Of a stretch of DNA of 64,000 nucleotides, positions 9,419-18,402 are shown piece after piece; position 1 is the first letter of the stretch, and every line of letters begins with the position of its first letter. Origin of the DNA: Candidatus Promineifilum breve (lineage in GTDB: Bacteria > Chloroflexota > Anaerolineae > Promineifilales > Promineifilaceae); the NCBI RefSeq assembly GCF_900066015.1, contig NZ_LN890656.1:248001-312000 (forward strand). Direction: 5' to 3'. The notes beneath the pieces were generated by a model that saw nothing but the letters and a program-made list of their open reading frames with translations, searched no databases and was not told the origin of the DNA. Position numbers and translations under genes: made by a program.

Positions 9419-11710
9419 ATGGACGAATCCAACCAATACCCCAATGAATCTGCAAGGCGACGCCGCTGGCTGGCGAGCCTGCTGATGCGCCGCGACAGCC
9501 GGGTGTGGCCCCGTTATGCTCGTCTCATCGAGCGACTGGGGCGACGGCCGCGCGGCCGGCGGCGGCCGTGGCAGCGACGGCTGGTTGCCACCCTGACCGG
9601 CGCGGGGCTGTTGCTGGCGCTGGCCGGCTTCGGCGCGTGGGCGGCCCCGGACAATGTGATCTCGGTGGTCGATGGCGAGGTCGGTATCGCCAACAACGGC
9701 AAGTGCTCGCTCCACGAGGCCATCATTACCGCCAACGATACGTATGACGGCCGGCCAATTTCCGATTGCGCCGCCGGCAACTACAACGGCGCCGATACCA
9801 TCATCCTGCCGGCCGGCGGCCTGTTCACCATCACGGGGGCTGGCAATTCCAACCCAAAATATGGCGACACGGGCCTGCCCTGGATCGAGAGCGCGGTCAT
9901 CATCGAGGGCAACGGGGCGACCATCCAGCGGCCATTTTCGGCCGGCGCTTTCCGCCTGCTGGCCGTCAGCCCCAGCGGGGATATTAACCTGAAAAACGTG
10001 ACGCTATCGGGCGGCTATGCCTACCTGAATAGCCCCTATATCTATGAGGGGAACTATTATCACTACGCCGGGATGGGTGGCGGCATTCTCAACCTGGGCG
10101 CACTGACCCTGAGCGGGGTCACAGTCAGGGACAACATCGCCTACTCTTATTACGACTCGGGCATGGGCGGGGGAATCGCCAATCTGGACACGCTGGTGAT
10201 CTCCGCCAGTAATATTCTGAACAACACCGCCACCGGCGCCTATGGTGGGGTTGGCGGTGGCATCTGGAACGACGATAGCCTGACTATCCTGAATAGCACC
10301 GTATCGGGCAACCGGGCCACGGGCGAGTATACGTCCGGCGGGGGCATCGACAACCGAGGCTATCTTGAAATCGATGGGACGCAACTGATCTATAACGCGG
10401 CTACGGGTTATACCGCCTGGGGCGGGGGCATCGATAATTCGTATTACGCGATCATCACCACCAGCCTCATCGCCGGCAATTCCGCCGGGATCGGTTCGGA
10501 TTTGTATGGTTTCGCCTATGGCGGCGGTATCAACAACGGCTATGTGTTAGAGATGACGAACACGACGGTCAGCGGTAACGTCGTAAGGAAAGGCGCCGGC
10601 GGAGGTATTAACAATCTATATCAAGTCACGATCACCAATAGCACGATAACCGGCAATGCCAACGACGGCATCGACGCCGGTTGCACGAGTGCCGACGATG
10701 AACATAAAACAATTGTGCGCCGTTCACTCGTATCGGGCAACGCCGGCCACAATATCGACAGTCAAGACCCGCTCGTCAACTATGCCGGTTGCCAGCCGGT
10801 CGTGACCCTCGATAGCCACAACCTGATCGGTAATTTCGGCGACCCGGCTACCCGGGGCGTGACGCCGGGCTTCTCCGACATTGTGCCGCCCGGCGGCTTG
10901 GGGTCAATTCTCGGCGTGCTGGGCGCGCACGGCGGGCCGACCTGGAGCCACGCCCTGCCGGCGGGCAGCCCGGCCATCGACCGCGCGCCCAGCAGCGTGT
11001 GTAGCGCGGCCCCGGTGGGTGGCGTCGATCAGCGCGGCCAGCCGCGCAACCGCAACGGCGACGGCGCTTCGTCGAACAACGAATGCGACATCGGCGCTTA
11101 CGAATTCCAGCCCCAAGTCCTGCCCGATACCTCAACCCCCACATCGACGGTTACCCCGACGCGAACGTTGACAGCCACGCCAACGCCAACCCGAACACGC
11201 ACCCCAGCAGGTACCGCCACGGCTACATCGACTGGAACGTTGACATCGGCTACACCAACAGCAACCGTCACGCCAACACCCACCGGCACGCGGCCGTCCG
11301 TGGCTGCCTTCCGCGCTCTTGTCCCCCTGGCGCTCTATGTGCCGCCGACCTGCTTTGCCGGCCCCAACGAGGAGGACCCCAACAACCTCCAGACCGAAGC
11401 CAACGGCCCGCTCTGTAACGGCCAGACCTACCACGGCCGGCCGGAGGATAACTACGACGTGTTCTACTTCGATATGGCCGCCGCCGGGCCGATTGCCGTT
11501 GAACTGAACGACATCGCCGTGGCCGGGGGGCAGTTGGGGCTGTTGTCGGCCGGCTTCACGCCCATCGCCTACGACGTGACGCCGGGCGACGGCTTCCGCA
11601 TCAGCCGGGCCAATGAGCCGGCCGGGCGGTATTACATCGTTGTCCACACCCCCGCGCCGGACGGTGGGGCGGGGCCGTATGCGCTGCGGGTGACGTTTGC
11701 CACACGGTAG
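9419..11710 (+). CDS. Secreted CSLREA-type right-handed beta-helix protein with PPC-like domain
   Basis: ATG 9419 is chosen because GCGAGGAG lies just upstream; it gives 763 aa and drops 15 codons of the longer frame. A long Arg-rich cytoplasmic N-region (about 1-55) precedes a signal helix (about 57-77). The motif KCSLHEAIITAND (about 90-105) matches the CSLREA motif of secreted beta-helix proteins. Residues about 110-510 are Gly/Asn-rich parallel beta-helix rungs with many GGGIxN and NSTVSGN units, ending in the PAIDRA...DQRG...CDIGAYEF motif. A Thr/Pro linker, the motif LVPLALYVP and a PPC-like domain (CFAGPNEEDPNN onwards) complete it. Beta-helices usually bind or cleave polysaccharide, but no lyase residues can be assigned. 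Confidence 0.88.
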   Translation: MDESNQYPNESARRRRWLASLLMRRDSRVWPRYARLIERLGRRPRGRRRPWQRRLVATLTGAGLLLALAGFGAWAAPDNVISVVDGEVGIANNGKCSLHEAIITANDTYDGRPISDCAAGNYNGADTIILPAGGLFTITGAGNSNPKYGDTGLPWIESAVIIEGNGATIQRPFSAGAFRLLAVSPSGDINLKNVTLSGGYAYLNSPYIYEGNYYHYAGMGGGILNLGALTLSGVTVRDNIAYSYYDSGMGGGIANLDTLVISASNILNNTATGAYGGVGGGIWNDDSLTILNSTVSGNRATGEYTSGGGIDNRGYLEIDGTQLIYNAATGYTAWGGGIDNSYYAIITTSLIAGNSAGIGSDLYGFAYGGGINNGYVLEMTNTTVSGNVVRKGAGGGINNLYQVTITNSTITGNANDGIDAGCTSADDEHKTIVRRSLVSGNAGHNIDSQDPLVNYAGCQPVVTLDSHNLIGNFGDPATRGVTPGFSDIVPPGGLGSILGVLGAHGGPTWSHALPAGSPAIDRAPSSVCSAAPVGGVDQRGQPRNRNGDGASSNNECDIGAYEFQPQVLPDTSTPTSTVTPTRTLTATPTPTRTRTPAGTATATSTGTLTSATPTATVTPTPTGTRPSVAAFRALVPLALYVPPTCFAGPNEEDPNNLQTEANGPLCNGQTYHGRPEDNYDVFYFDMAAAGPIAVELNDIAVAGGQLGLLSAGFTPIAYDVTPGDGFRISRANEPAGRYYIVVHTPAPDGGAGPYALRVTFATR

Positions 11711-11727
11711 GCTGAGGTATGAGAACG

Positions 11728-14010
11728 ATGACACAATTCATGCGCTTTTTGTTGTTTGTTTTTCTGCTGAGTGGGTTGGTGGTGGGGGTAGGAGTGGCGG
11801 CCGGCCTGCCTGGTGATTCGATGGTCAATGCCGGCTGGGAAGAGTTGGGCGCCGGCTCGGCTACCGGTGGCGGCATCAGTGATAACGACGGCTTGTCCTA
11901 CGCTCCCGCGCTGGCTATCGGGCCGGACGGGCCAGTCATTGCCTGGACAGATGGCAGCAATGGCGACCATGAGATCTACGTCCGGCGCTGGGACGGCGCG
12001 GCCTGGGTCGAGATTGGTCCCGGCTCCGCCTCCGGCGGCGGCATCAGCGCCAATGATGGTCTATCTCAAATTCCATCAGTGGCCGCTGGGCCGGACGGGC
12101 CAATCGTCGCCTGGGAAGACATGAGCAGCGGCAACATCGAGATCTACGTCCGGCGCTGGGACGGGTCGGCCTGGGTCGAGATGGGCGACTCGGCCTCCGG
12201 CGGCGGCATCAGCCATATGATTAGCTGGTCAGGCGATCCCGCGCTGGCTGTCGGGTCGGAGGGGCCAGTCGTCGCCTGGAGCCAGAATACCGGCGGTGAG
12301 GACTCCGAGATCTACGTCCGTCGCTGGGATGGCGCGGCCTGGGTCGAGATGGGCGGCTCGGCCTCCGGCGGCGGCATCAGCCATATGCCCGGCAGGTCCG
12401 GAGATCCCGCGCTGGCAGTTGGGTCGGATGGGCCGGTCGTCGCCTGGAGCCAGGAAACCGACGGCGATGACCCCGAGATCTACGTTCGGCGCTGGGATGG
12501 CGCGGACTGGGTCGAGATGGGGGCCGGTTCGGCTTCCGGCGGTGGCATCAGCGACAATGACAGTGGGTCATTGCACCCCTCGCTGGCCGTCGGGCCTGAC
12601 GGGCCGATTGTCGCCTGGGAAGACTATGACGACGGTGACGACGGGGAAATCTACGTGCGGGGCTGGGACGGGTCGGCCTGGGTCGAGATGGGCGGTTCCG
12701 CTTCCGGAGGCGGTATCAGCGACAATGACGGCTGGTCGGAATCCACGACGCTGGCCGTTGGGCCGGACGGCCCCATCGTCGCCTGGCATTATATAAGCGA
12801 CGACAATGTGGAAATCTACGCCCGGCGCTGGGATGGGTCGGCCTGGGTTGGGATGAACGGCTCGGCCTCCGGCGGCGGCATCAGCGACAATGACATCATG
12901 TCCCTTGATCCGTCGCTGGCCGTGGGACCGTACGGGCCGATCATCGCCTGGCACGATTACAGCGACGGCGACAGTGAAATCTACGTCCGCGCCTTCCTGG
13001 AGTGCCATGCCCTGGCGCTCGACCACACCGGCAACGGCAGCGACCCCGACCCCGGCCTGGACCACTCGATCGGCTGCGGCCTGGATCAATACCTGGCCGG
13101 GGATTTGATCACGCTGACCGCCAATCCAGCCCCCGGCTGGCACGTGGCCGGCTGGAGCGGCACGGACAATGATGCCAGCAAGGCGCTGACGAATACGGTT
13201 ACCATGCCGACCGGTGACCACACCGTCTCTGTGGCCTACGAGGAAAATCCGTTCTATTTGGCCTTCATGGCGATGGTAACCAACATCCCGCCGCCCTGCT
13301 TCCCCGGCCCCAACGAGCGGGAACCCAATAACGGCTTTACCGAAGCCGTGGCCAATGGGCATTTTTGCCTGGACGTTGAATTCCTGGGGCGGCCGACCGA
13401 CGAGTGGGACGTGTTCGCCTTCGACGTAAGCGCGGCCGACACGCTGACCGTGCGCGTCGAGAACCATCGCGGGCAGAACGCGCTGTTGCAGCTGCACAAT
13501 AGCGCCCAGAATTTGCTGGAGTACGATAACAATTCAGCCGACGGCTTCCAGGTGAGCCGCGCCGTGACGCCGGGGCGCTACTTTGTGTCGCTCTTTGTCA
13601 AAAACCCCAACGTTAACGAGACGGAGCAGTATAGGCTGAAGGGGATGCTGTTGTGCACCTCCTTCCCCAACGAGCAGGAGCCGAACAATACTCAGTCCGG
13701 AGCCAATGGCCCGCTCTGCAACAGCCGCGCCTCCACTGGCTTACCCACCGACGCCTTCGACATCTTCTACTTCGACGTAGGCCAAACGGCCGACGTGACT
13801 GCGACCCTGGACAACCACGCCGGCAGCGGCGTCCAGTTGGCCCTGCACTATCAGGCCATCACCGCCAACCCGCTCGACGTGGATTACATTGCCGCCGACG
13901 GCTTCCACGTCAGCGCCGCCAACGCCGCGCCGGGCCGCTATTACGTCGTCATCTACGCCGCGACGCCGGGGCCGGCCACGCCGTATACGCTGCGGGCGGA
14001 ATGGGAGTAG
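11728..14010 (+). CDS. Secreted WDGxAWV-repeat protein with B-repeat and two PPC-like domains
   Basis: About 760 aa. ATG 11728 fits the upstream GAGG better than ATG 11719. A signal peptide is followed by seven or more repeats with the core EIYVRRWDGSAWVEMGxSASGGGISxN, nearly identical to one another at DNA level. One B-repeat (CHALALDHTGNGSDP...WSGTDND) and two consecutive PPC-like domains (CFPGPNEREPNNGF and CTSFPNEQEPNNTQ) follow. It combines modules of the genes at 5479 and 7612, so the cluster looks like a set of shuffled modules. The repeat number may vary between strains. No catalytic motif is visible; surface attachment is a reasonable guess. Confidence 0.87.
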   Translation: MTQFMRFLLFVFLLSGLVVGVGVAAGLPGDSMVNAGWEELGAGSATGGGISDNDGLSYAPALAIGPDGPVIAWTDGSNGDHEIYVRRWDGAAWVEIGPGSASGGGISANDGLSQIPSVAAGPDGPIVAWEDMSSGNIEIYVRRWDGSAWVEMGDSASGGGISHMISWSGDPALAVGSEGPVVAWSQNTGGEDSEIYVRRWDGAAWVEMGGSASGGGISHMPGRSGDPALAVGSDGPVVAWSQETDGDDPEIYVRRWDGADWVEMGAGSASGGGISDNDSGSLHPSLAVGPDGPIVAWEDYDDGDDGEIYVRGWDGSAWVEMGGSASGGGISDNDGWSESTTLAVGPDGPIVAWHYISDDNVEIYARRWDGSAWVGMNGSASGGGISDNDIMSLDPSLAVGPYGPIIAWHDYSDGDSEIYVRAFLECHALALDHTGNGSDPDPGLDHSIGCGLDQYLAGDLITLTANPAPGWHVAGWSGTDNDASKALTNTVTMPTGDHTVSVAYEENPFYLAFMAMVTNIPPPCFPGPNEREPNNGFTEAVANGHFCLDVEFLGRPTDEWDVFAFDVSAADTLTVRVENHRGQNALLQLHNSAQNLLEYDNNSADGFQVSRAVTPGRYFVSLFVKNPNVNETEQYRLKGMLLCTSFPNEQEPNNTQSGANGPLCNSRASTGLPTDAFDIFYFDVGQTADVTATLDNHAGSGVQLALHYQAITANPLDVDYIAADGFHVSAANAAPGRYYVVIYAATPGPATPYTLRAEWE

Positions 14011-14083
14011 GTGCTAGGTGCTAGGGGCTAGGGGCTAGGGAAGAACGCTCTTCCCTAGAACCTAGAACCTAGCCCCTAGTCCC
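14011..14083. repeat. GCTAGGG heptamer inverted repeat between convergent genes
   Basis: Units of GTGCTAG / GGGCTAG on the left mirror CCTAGAA / CCCCTAG on the right. The hairpin CTAGGGAAGAACGCTCTTCCCTAG would be 24 nt, so it is given by position: 14035-14058. The block lies between the stops of two convergent genes and could act as a bidirectional transcription barrier. The last codons (Asn-Arg-Asp-stop) of the MFS gene are written in the right arm. Confidence 0.75.
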
Positions 14084-15380
14084 TATTCCCAAAGAACGCC
14101 TTTTCGACGACGATCGCCGTGGCATAGAGGGCCGTGACGCCGGCGAAGACGTAGGCGAAACCGGCCGGGCCGTGGGTCACCTGGAGACGGCCGCTGACCT
14201 GGGGCATGATGAACCAGCCGACCTGGAACACCAGATTGGTCAGACTGATCGCCAGGGCCTGGGCCTGCTCCGGCACGCGCTCCAGGATGAAGGTTTGGTA
14301 GATGGGGTTGCTGAGGTTCATCAGCGCCAGCCGGAAGATGTAGGCCAGCCCGGCCAGGTAGAAGAACAGTTCCGGCCGAACCAGCCCCGCCGGAACCAGC
14401 CACGCCCCCAGCCCCAGGATGATCAGAAACGGGATCGATAGCGCCTGGGTCAGCATCACCGTCTGAATCTTGCCCAGCCGGTCGGCCAGCGGCGGGCCGA
14501 GGAAGAAGGCCACCGCCATGGCCAGCCCGCCCAGCGCGAAGACGACGCCAATGGCCGCGTCGGGCTTCTGGTAGACGTTGCGGAAGTAGACGTTCATAAA
14601 CGGCTGCATGAGGCCCGCGCCCAGGCCGATGATGAGCGACGGCAGCAAGATGATGGCGAACAAGCGCCAGTCGTGCCGCAGTTGCACCCAGGGCAGCTCC
14701 GGCGGCGGCCCGGTGGGCGCGGCCGTGCGGCGGATGAAAAAGAGGGGGATGATGGCCAGGGCGCTGAGGGCGACCATCGACCCCAGCGCCAACTGGTAGC
14801 TCAGCGTGTCGGTCGGCCCCGCGCCGAACAGCGCCCCCAACCGGCCGGGCAGGAAGCCGGCCATCAGATTGCCGAAGAAGCTGGCGACGGTCGATAGGCC
14901 GGCCTGAAAGCTGAACACCCATTGCCGCTCGCGCTCGCCGCTGTTGGCCATCAGGAAGGGGGCCGCGGCCACCCCGCCCAGGCTCATCGACGCCCCGGCC
15001 AACATGCGAAAGGCCACCAGCGGTCCGGCCGCCGGGAAGAGCACGATGCCCAGATAGGCCACCGCGCCGATGAGGCCGCCCGCGATCATCACCCACTTGG
15101 GCGGGTAGCGCTGGGCGACCCAGGCCGCGGGCAGGGCCAGGGCGATGGTGGCGAATGAGGCCGCCGATTGCAGCGTGCCCAGAAAAGCCTCGTCGTAGCG
15201 CGGCCCCAGGCTGAGAACGTAGAAGTTGAAGGTGAACAGGAAGACGCCGAACGTCAGGCCGCTGCCCATGCCGAACAGCAACACCAGCCAGACGTTGCGC
15301 GAGAACAGCCGGACGTTGGCGAGATAGGCCGCCGCGCCGCGCTGGGCGCGGGCGGTCAATGTGGGCGTGGGTGAAGACAT
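14076..15380 (-). CDS. Major facilitator superfamily transporter
   Basis: A 434-aa integral membrane protein with about 12 hydrophobic segments in two halves separated by a hydrophilic loop (about residues 210-235, RRTAAPTGPPPELPWVQLRHDW). A short cytoplasmic N-tail precedes the first helix. The general layout and GPPLADRLGK (an MFS loop 8-9-like Gly-Asp-Arg motif) indicate an MFS secondary transporter. The substrate cannot be predicted, but drug or metabolite export is common for this type. The start ATG follows GGGAG at good spacing. It is convergent with the secreted-protein gene upstream on the map, and its stop codon is supplied by a CTAG heptamer repeat. Confidence 0.88.
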   Translation of the reverse strand: MSSPTPTLTARAQRGAAAYLANVRLFSRNVWLVLLFGMGSGLTFGVFLFTFNFYVLSLGPRYDEAFLGTLQSAASFATIALALPAAWVAQRYPPKWVMIAGGLIGAVAYLGIVLFPAAGPLVAFRMLAGASMSLGGVAAAPFLMANSGERERQWVFSFQAGLSTVASFFGNLMAGFLPGRLGALFGAGPTDTLSYQLALGSMVALSALAIIPLFFIRRTAAPTGPPPELPWVQLRHDWRLFAIILLPSLIIGLGAGLMQPFMNVYFRNVYQKPDAAIGVVFALGGLAMAVAFFLGPPLADRLGKIQTVMLTQALSIPFLIILGLGAWLVPAGLVRPELFFYLAGLAYIFRLALMNLSNPIYQTFILERVPEQAQALAISLTNLVFQVGWFIMPQVSGRLQVTHGPAGFAYVFAGVTALYATAIVVEKAFFGNRD

Positions 15381-15565
15381 GCAAGCTCCCGGTGGCGATT
15401 ATACCTGACCGGTGGGCGATCTTTCGATCCTCGATGGCATGACAGACTGTGGCCGCCCACCTGTCAGGCAGGTCTGGGGTAGCCGGTTAGACAATTATCT
15501 AACCGAGAGTTTAGCCGATTAACGGCCAAAAGGCGAACTGGATAAAACGAGATAGGCCGGATGCG
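15381..15565. promoter_or_regulatory. Upstream region of MFS gene with a 22-bp operator-like palindrome
   Basis: At 15484-15505 there is a perfect inverted repeat with arms CGGTTAGA and TCTAACCG around CAATTA. It is about 105 bp before the MFS start, a common position for a dimeric repressor. A weaker hairpin around CCACCTG...CAGG lies at about 15459-15476. No regulator gene is adjacent. Confidence 0.4.
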
Positions 15566-15707
15566 CCGATGGGTTTAGGCGATGGGTTCAGGCGATGGGT
15601 TCAGGCGATGGGTTCAGGCGATGGGTTCAGGCGATGGGTTCAGGCGATGGGTTCAGGCGATGGGTTCAGGCGACGGGTCAGCCGATTGGTTCAGCCGATG
15701 GGTTCAA
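15566..15707. repeat. 13-bp tandem repeat array (GCGATGGGTTCAG), about 11 units
   Basis: Near-perfect direct repeats of 13 bp; units at the left and right ends are degenerate (TTTAG, CGACGGGTCAG, CGATTGGTTCAG). Any frame repeats every 39 bp, so an apparent small ORF here encodes a 13-aa periodic peptide. I do not regard it as a gene. Confidence 0.85.
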
Positions 15708-15822
15708 ACCCATCGCTGCTACACAAAACCCGGCTGAAGCCGGTTAAAGAAATCGCGCCTCTCTTCAACCGGCTTTAGCCGGGTTTCGTGTAGCTGCGGC
15801 GGGTTTGAACCCGCCGTGAACC
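15698..15822. repeat. REP-like palindrome cluster
   Basis: Contains GATGGGTTCAAACCCATC, an inverted pair of CCGGCTGAAGCCGG / CCGGCTTTAGCCGG hairpins flanked by CTACACAAAA and TTTCGTGTAG, and GGCGGGTTTGAACCCGCC. The same hairpin types recur at 20931-20992, 35792-36220 and 36770-36990. Confidence 0.85.
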
Positions 15823-15908
15823 CGCGGTCAGTTGTCCGCCGTCCGCGGTCGGCCGTCGCTCTTCATTCGTCATTTCGTCGGACGACAGGAGTCGTCATTC
15901 GTAATTCG

Positions 15909-16328
15909 TCATTCGACAGGATAGCCCGCCTCTTCCCAGGCCACAATTCCCCCTTCCATATTATGGACGTTGGTGAAGCCCTGCTCGCGCAGGAAATCGG
16001 CCACCTGGCCGCTGCGGTTGCCGGTGCGGCAGGTGACGATGATCTCCTTGTCCTTGGGTAGCTCGCTCAGCCGCGCGGCCACTTCGCCCATGGGGATGAG
16101 GGTGATGCCGGCGATGTGGCCGGAGGCGTATTCGTCCGGCTCGCGCACGTCGAGCAGGAAGACGTTGGGGTTGTCCTGCACGGCGCGGACGGTGTCCACG
16201 TCGACGGCGGGGGCCAGGCTGCTCAAATCGATCTCCTCGACGACGGGCGCGGCCGTTTCGTTCGCGCCGCCGCCGCACGCCGCCAACAGCGCGGCTAGAA
16301 TCAGGATGGCAATTGCTAGGACTTTCAT
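15909..16328 (-). CDS. Rhodanese-domain lipoprotein
   Basis: 139 aa. The N-terminal hydrophobic segment ends in the lipobox LLAAC (Cys18), so the protein is predicted to be lipid-anchored outside the cytoplasmic membrane. The rhodanese fold covers about residues 40-137, with VFLLDVREPDEYASGHIAG, the active-site loop CRTGNRS (Cys100) and MEGGIVAWEEAGYPVE. Rhodaneses transfer sulfane sulfur or act as redox or regulatory domains; here a periplasmic-side sulfur-handling role is inferred. It is a single-domain protein of usual length. It lies alone between repeat-rich gaps, and the upstream gap of about 410 bp carries the promoter region of the divergent transporter gene. Confidence 0.9.
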   Translation of the reverse strand: MKVLAIAILILAALLAACGGGANETAAPVVEEIDLSSLAPAVDVDTVRAVQDNPNVFLLDVREPDEYASGHIAGITLIPMGEVAARLSELPKDKEIIVTCRTGNRSGQVADFLREQGFTNVHNMEGGIVAWEEAGYPVE

Positions 16329-16580
16329 CGTAGGTACTCCATGATTGGTTGGTGTGGAAGAGTGTAGTGTATCGCAGCGGGGGCGGCGATCCTAGTGGTA
16401 ATTCATAGGCGTCACGTTTAATTAGTTGATTTTCATCGGCGGCCACGGTGATGGCGTGGGCAGCGGCCGATTGCAATGTACCACGTCGTAGGGGCTCGGC
16501 GGCGGCGAGAGATGTGGCCTGAAACAATGGGCCTCGTCTCGCCGCCGCCTCGCCCCCTCTTCGCGCCACGGCCGCAGAAG

Positions 16581-16643
16581 GGTCAGGCAACCGGGAGAGA
16601 AGCCTGCGCGTTTCCCGGCGATGCCTATCCCGGTTGCCTGGCC
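16581..16643. other. Long hairpin upstream of the AspT-like gene
   Basis: A 16-bp stem (GGTCAGGCAACCGGGA pairing with TCCCGGTTGCCTGGCC, one G-T) with a 31-nt loop. It lies before the predicted -10 box, so it is more likely a DNA-level repeat or a terminator-like element than a riboswitch. The rest of the 16329-16742 gap shows no gene. Confidence 0.5.
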
Positions 16644-16689
16644 CCTACGCATCACTTGGTTATTTTGTTCAACCGAATCCCCCACTATT

Positions 16690-16698
16690 TGCTATACT
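16690..16698 (+). promoter_or_regulatory. Extended -10 promoter for the AspT-like transporter gene
   Basis: TGCTATACT, an extended -10 element, gives a predicted transcript start near 16705 and a leader of about 38 nt with GGAGG at 16729-16733. No good -35 box is visible. Confidence 0.5.
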
Positions 16699-16742
16699 CA
16701 TCCTTACAGCGCCCCGTAGTGGCGCGCTGGAGGATCGTCGTG

Positions 16743-18395
16743 ATGCAGTCTGTCGTCGCATTATTCGTGGAGGAGCCGCTGCTGCTGCTCTTCATCGTCG
16801 CCGGGTTGGGCTATTTGCTGGGCCACGTGCAGGTCAAGGGCATCAGCCTGGGGGTGGCGGCCGTGTTGTTCGTGGGGCTGGCCTTCGGCGCGCTCAGCCC
16901 GGAGATGGCCCTGCCGCCGGTGGTGGTCGATCTGGGGCTGATCATCTTCGTCTACACCATCGGTCTGAGCAGCGGGCCGGGCTTTTTCGCCTCGTTCAAG
17001 CGCAAGGGGCTGCGCGATAATCTGTTCGTGCTGCTCATCCTGCTGCTGGCCGCCGCCATGACGGCCGGGCTGGCCGCGCTGCTGGGGCTGCGGGCCACGG
17101 TCGCCGCCGGGATGTATGCCGGCAGCCTGACCAACACGCCCGCCCTGGCCGGTATCCTGGAGACCATCGGCCGCAGCGCCCCGGCCGACCAGTTGGCCGT
17201 GCTCAGCGCCGAGCCGGTCATCGGCTACTCGGTGGCCTACCCGATGGGCGTCATCGCCATGCTGCTGGCCGTCTACGTCATGCAGCGCGTCTTCGGCATC
17301 GATTACCGGGCCGAGGCCAAGACGCTGCGCCACTATAACGTCATCGAGCAGGAACTCTACACGCGCACCGTAGTGGTCACCAATCCCGCCGCCGCCGGGC
17401 TGCCGGTCAGCGAGCTGTTCCGCCGCAATCAGTGGGACGTCGTCCTGTCGCGCATCAAGCGCGGCGGCGACATCGCCCTGGCCGCGGGCGAGACGACCTT
17501 CGACCTGGGCGACCGGGTGGTGCTGGTGGGCGCGCCGGAAGAGGTGGACAAGGCCGTGGCCGGGCTGGGCGAGCCGGCGGCCGAACAACTGGAACTGGAT
17601 CGCAGCGACTACGATTTCCGGCGCGTCTTCGTCTCCAACCCGGCCATCGCCGGGCGCAGTCTGAGCGAGCTGGACCTGCCCCACGCCTATGGGGCCATCG
17701 TCTCCCGCGTGCGGCGGGGCGACATCGACCTGCTGGCCCACGGTGACACGGTGCTGGAGCTGGGCGACCGGGTGCGCGTGGTGGCCCGGCGCGCCGACAT
17801 GGCCGGCCTGACGGCGCTGTTCGGCGACTCCTACAAGGCGCTGAGCGAGGTCAATCTGCTGTCGCTGAGCATCGGCCTGGCCCTGGGGGTCATCATTGGC
17901 GTCATCCCCATTCCGCTGCCGGGCGGGGTGCGCATCACGTTGGGGCTGGCCGGCGGGCCGTTGCTGGTGGGGCTGCTGCTGGGGGCGCGCCGCCGCACGG
18001 GGGGCGTCGTCTGGACGATCCCCTATAGCGCCAACCTGACCCTGCGGCAGGTCGGGCTGACGCTGTTGCTGGCGGGCATCGGCGTGCGCTCCGGCTATAC
18101 CTTTTTCACCAGCTTCGCCGCCAGCGGCGGGCCGCAAGTGTTCTTCGGCGGCATGTTGATCACCTTCAGCGTGGCCTTTCTGACGCTCATCCTGGGCTAC
18201 AAGGTGCTAAAAGTGCCCTTCGGCCTGCTGACGGGGATGCTGGCCGGGCTGGGCACGCAGCCGGCCACGCTGGGCTTCGCGCTGCAACAGGCCGACAACG
18301 AACTGCCCAACCTGGGCTACGCGCTGGCCTTCCCCGTGGCGACGATCACCAAGGTCGTGGTGGCGCAGTTGTTGTTGATTATGTTGTCGGGGTAG
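16743..18395 (+). CDS. AspT/YidE-type transporter with two TrkA-C (RCK_C) domains
   Basis: 550 aa. Hydrophobic helices at about 1-165 and 385-550 flank two soluble TrkA-C domains (about 200-290 and 295-375, each with a PxxELxxxxxxDVxxxRIxRGGDI-like pattern such as LPVSELFRRNQWDVVLSRI and LSELDLPHAYGAIVSRV). This helix-RCK_C-RCK_C-helix layout is that of the aspartate:alanine exchanger / YidE-YbjL family. The substrate is unknown. ATG 16743 has GGAGG 9 nt upstream; GTG 16740 is equally possible with 6 nt spacing. A much longer in-frame extension to 16476 lacks transporter sequence and contains the promoter, so it is rejected. Confidence 0.88.
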   Translation: MQSVVALFVEEPLLLLFIVAGLGYLLGHVQVKGISLGVAAVLFVGLAFGALSPEMALPPVVVDLGLIIFVYTIGLSSGPGFFASFKRKGLRDNLFVLLILLLAAAMTAGLAALLGLRATVAAGMYAGSLTNTPALAGILETIGRSAPADQLAVLSAEPVIGYSVAYPMGVIAMLLAVYVMQRVFGIDYRAEAKTLRHYNVIEQELYTRTVVVTNPAAAGLPVSELFRRNQWDVVLSRIKRGGDIALAAGETTFDLGDRVVLVGAPEEVDKAVAGLGEPAAEQLELDRSDYDFRRVFVSNPAIAGRSLSELDLPHAYGAIVSRVRRGDIDLLAHGDTVLELGDRVRVVARRADMAGLTALFGDSYKALSEVNLLSLSIGLALGVIIGVIPIPLPGGVRITLGLAGGPLLVGLLLGARRRTGGVVWTIPYSANLTLRQVGLTLLLAGIGVRSGYTFFTSFAASGGPQVFFGGMLITFSVAFLTLILGYKVLKVPFGLLTGMLAGLGTQPATLGFALQQADNELPNLGYALAFPVATITKVVVAQLLLIMLSG

Positions 18396-18402
18396 GCGTT
18401 CC

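Noticed and set aside
15566-15780. Small ORF of 69 codons in the 13-bp repeats
   Set aside because: Periodic peptide created by a tandem repeat; no ribosome-binding site.
16476-16742. N-terminal extension of the AspT-like transporter
   Set aside because: It covers a hairpin and the promoter, contains no membrane segments and has no ribosome-binding site.
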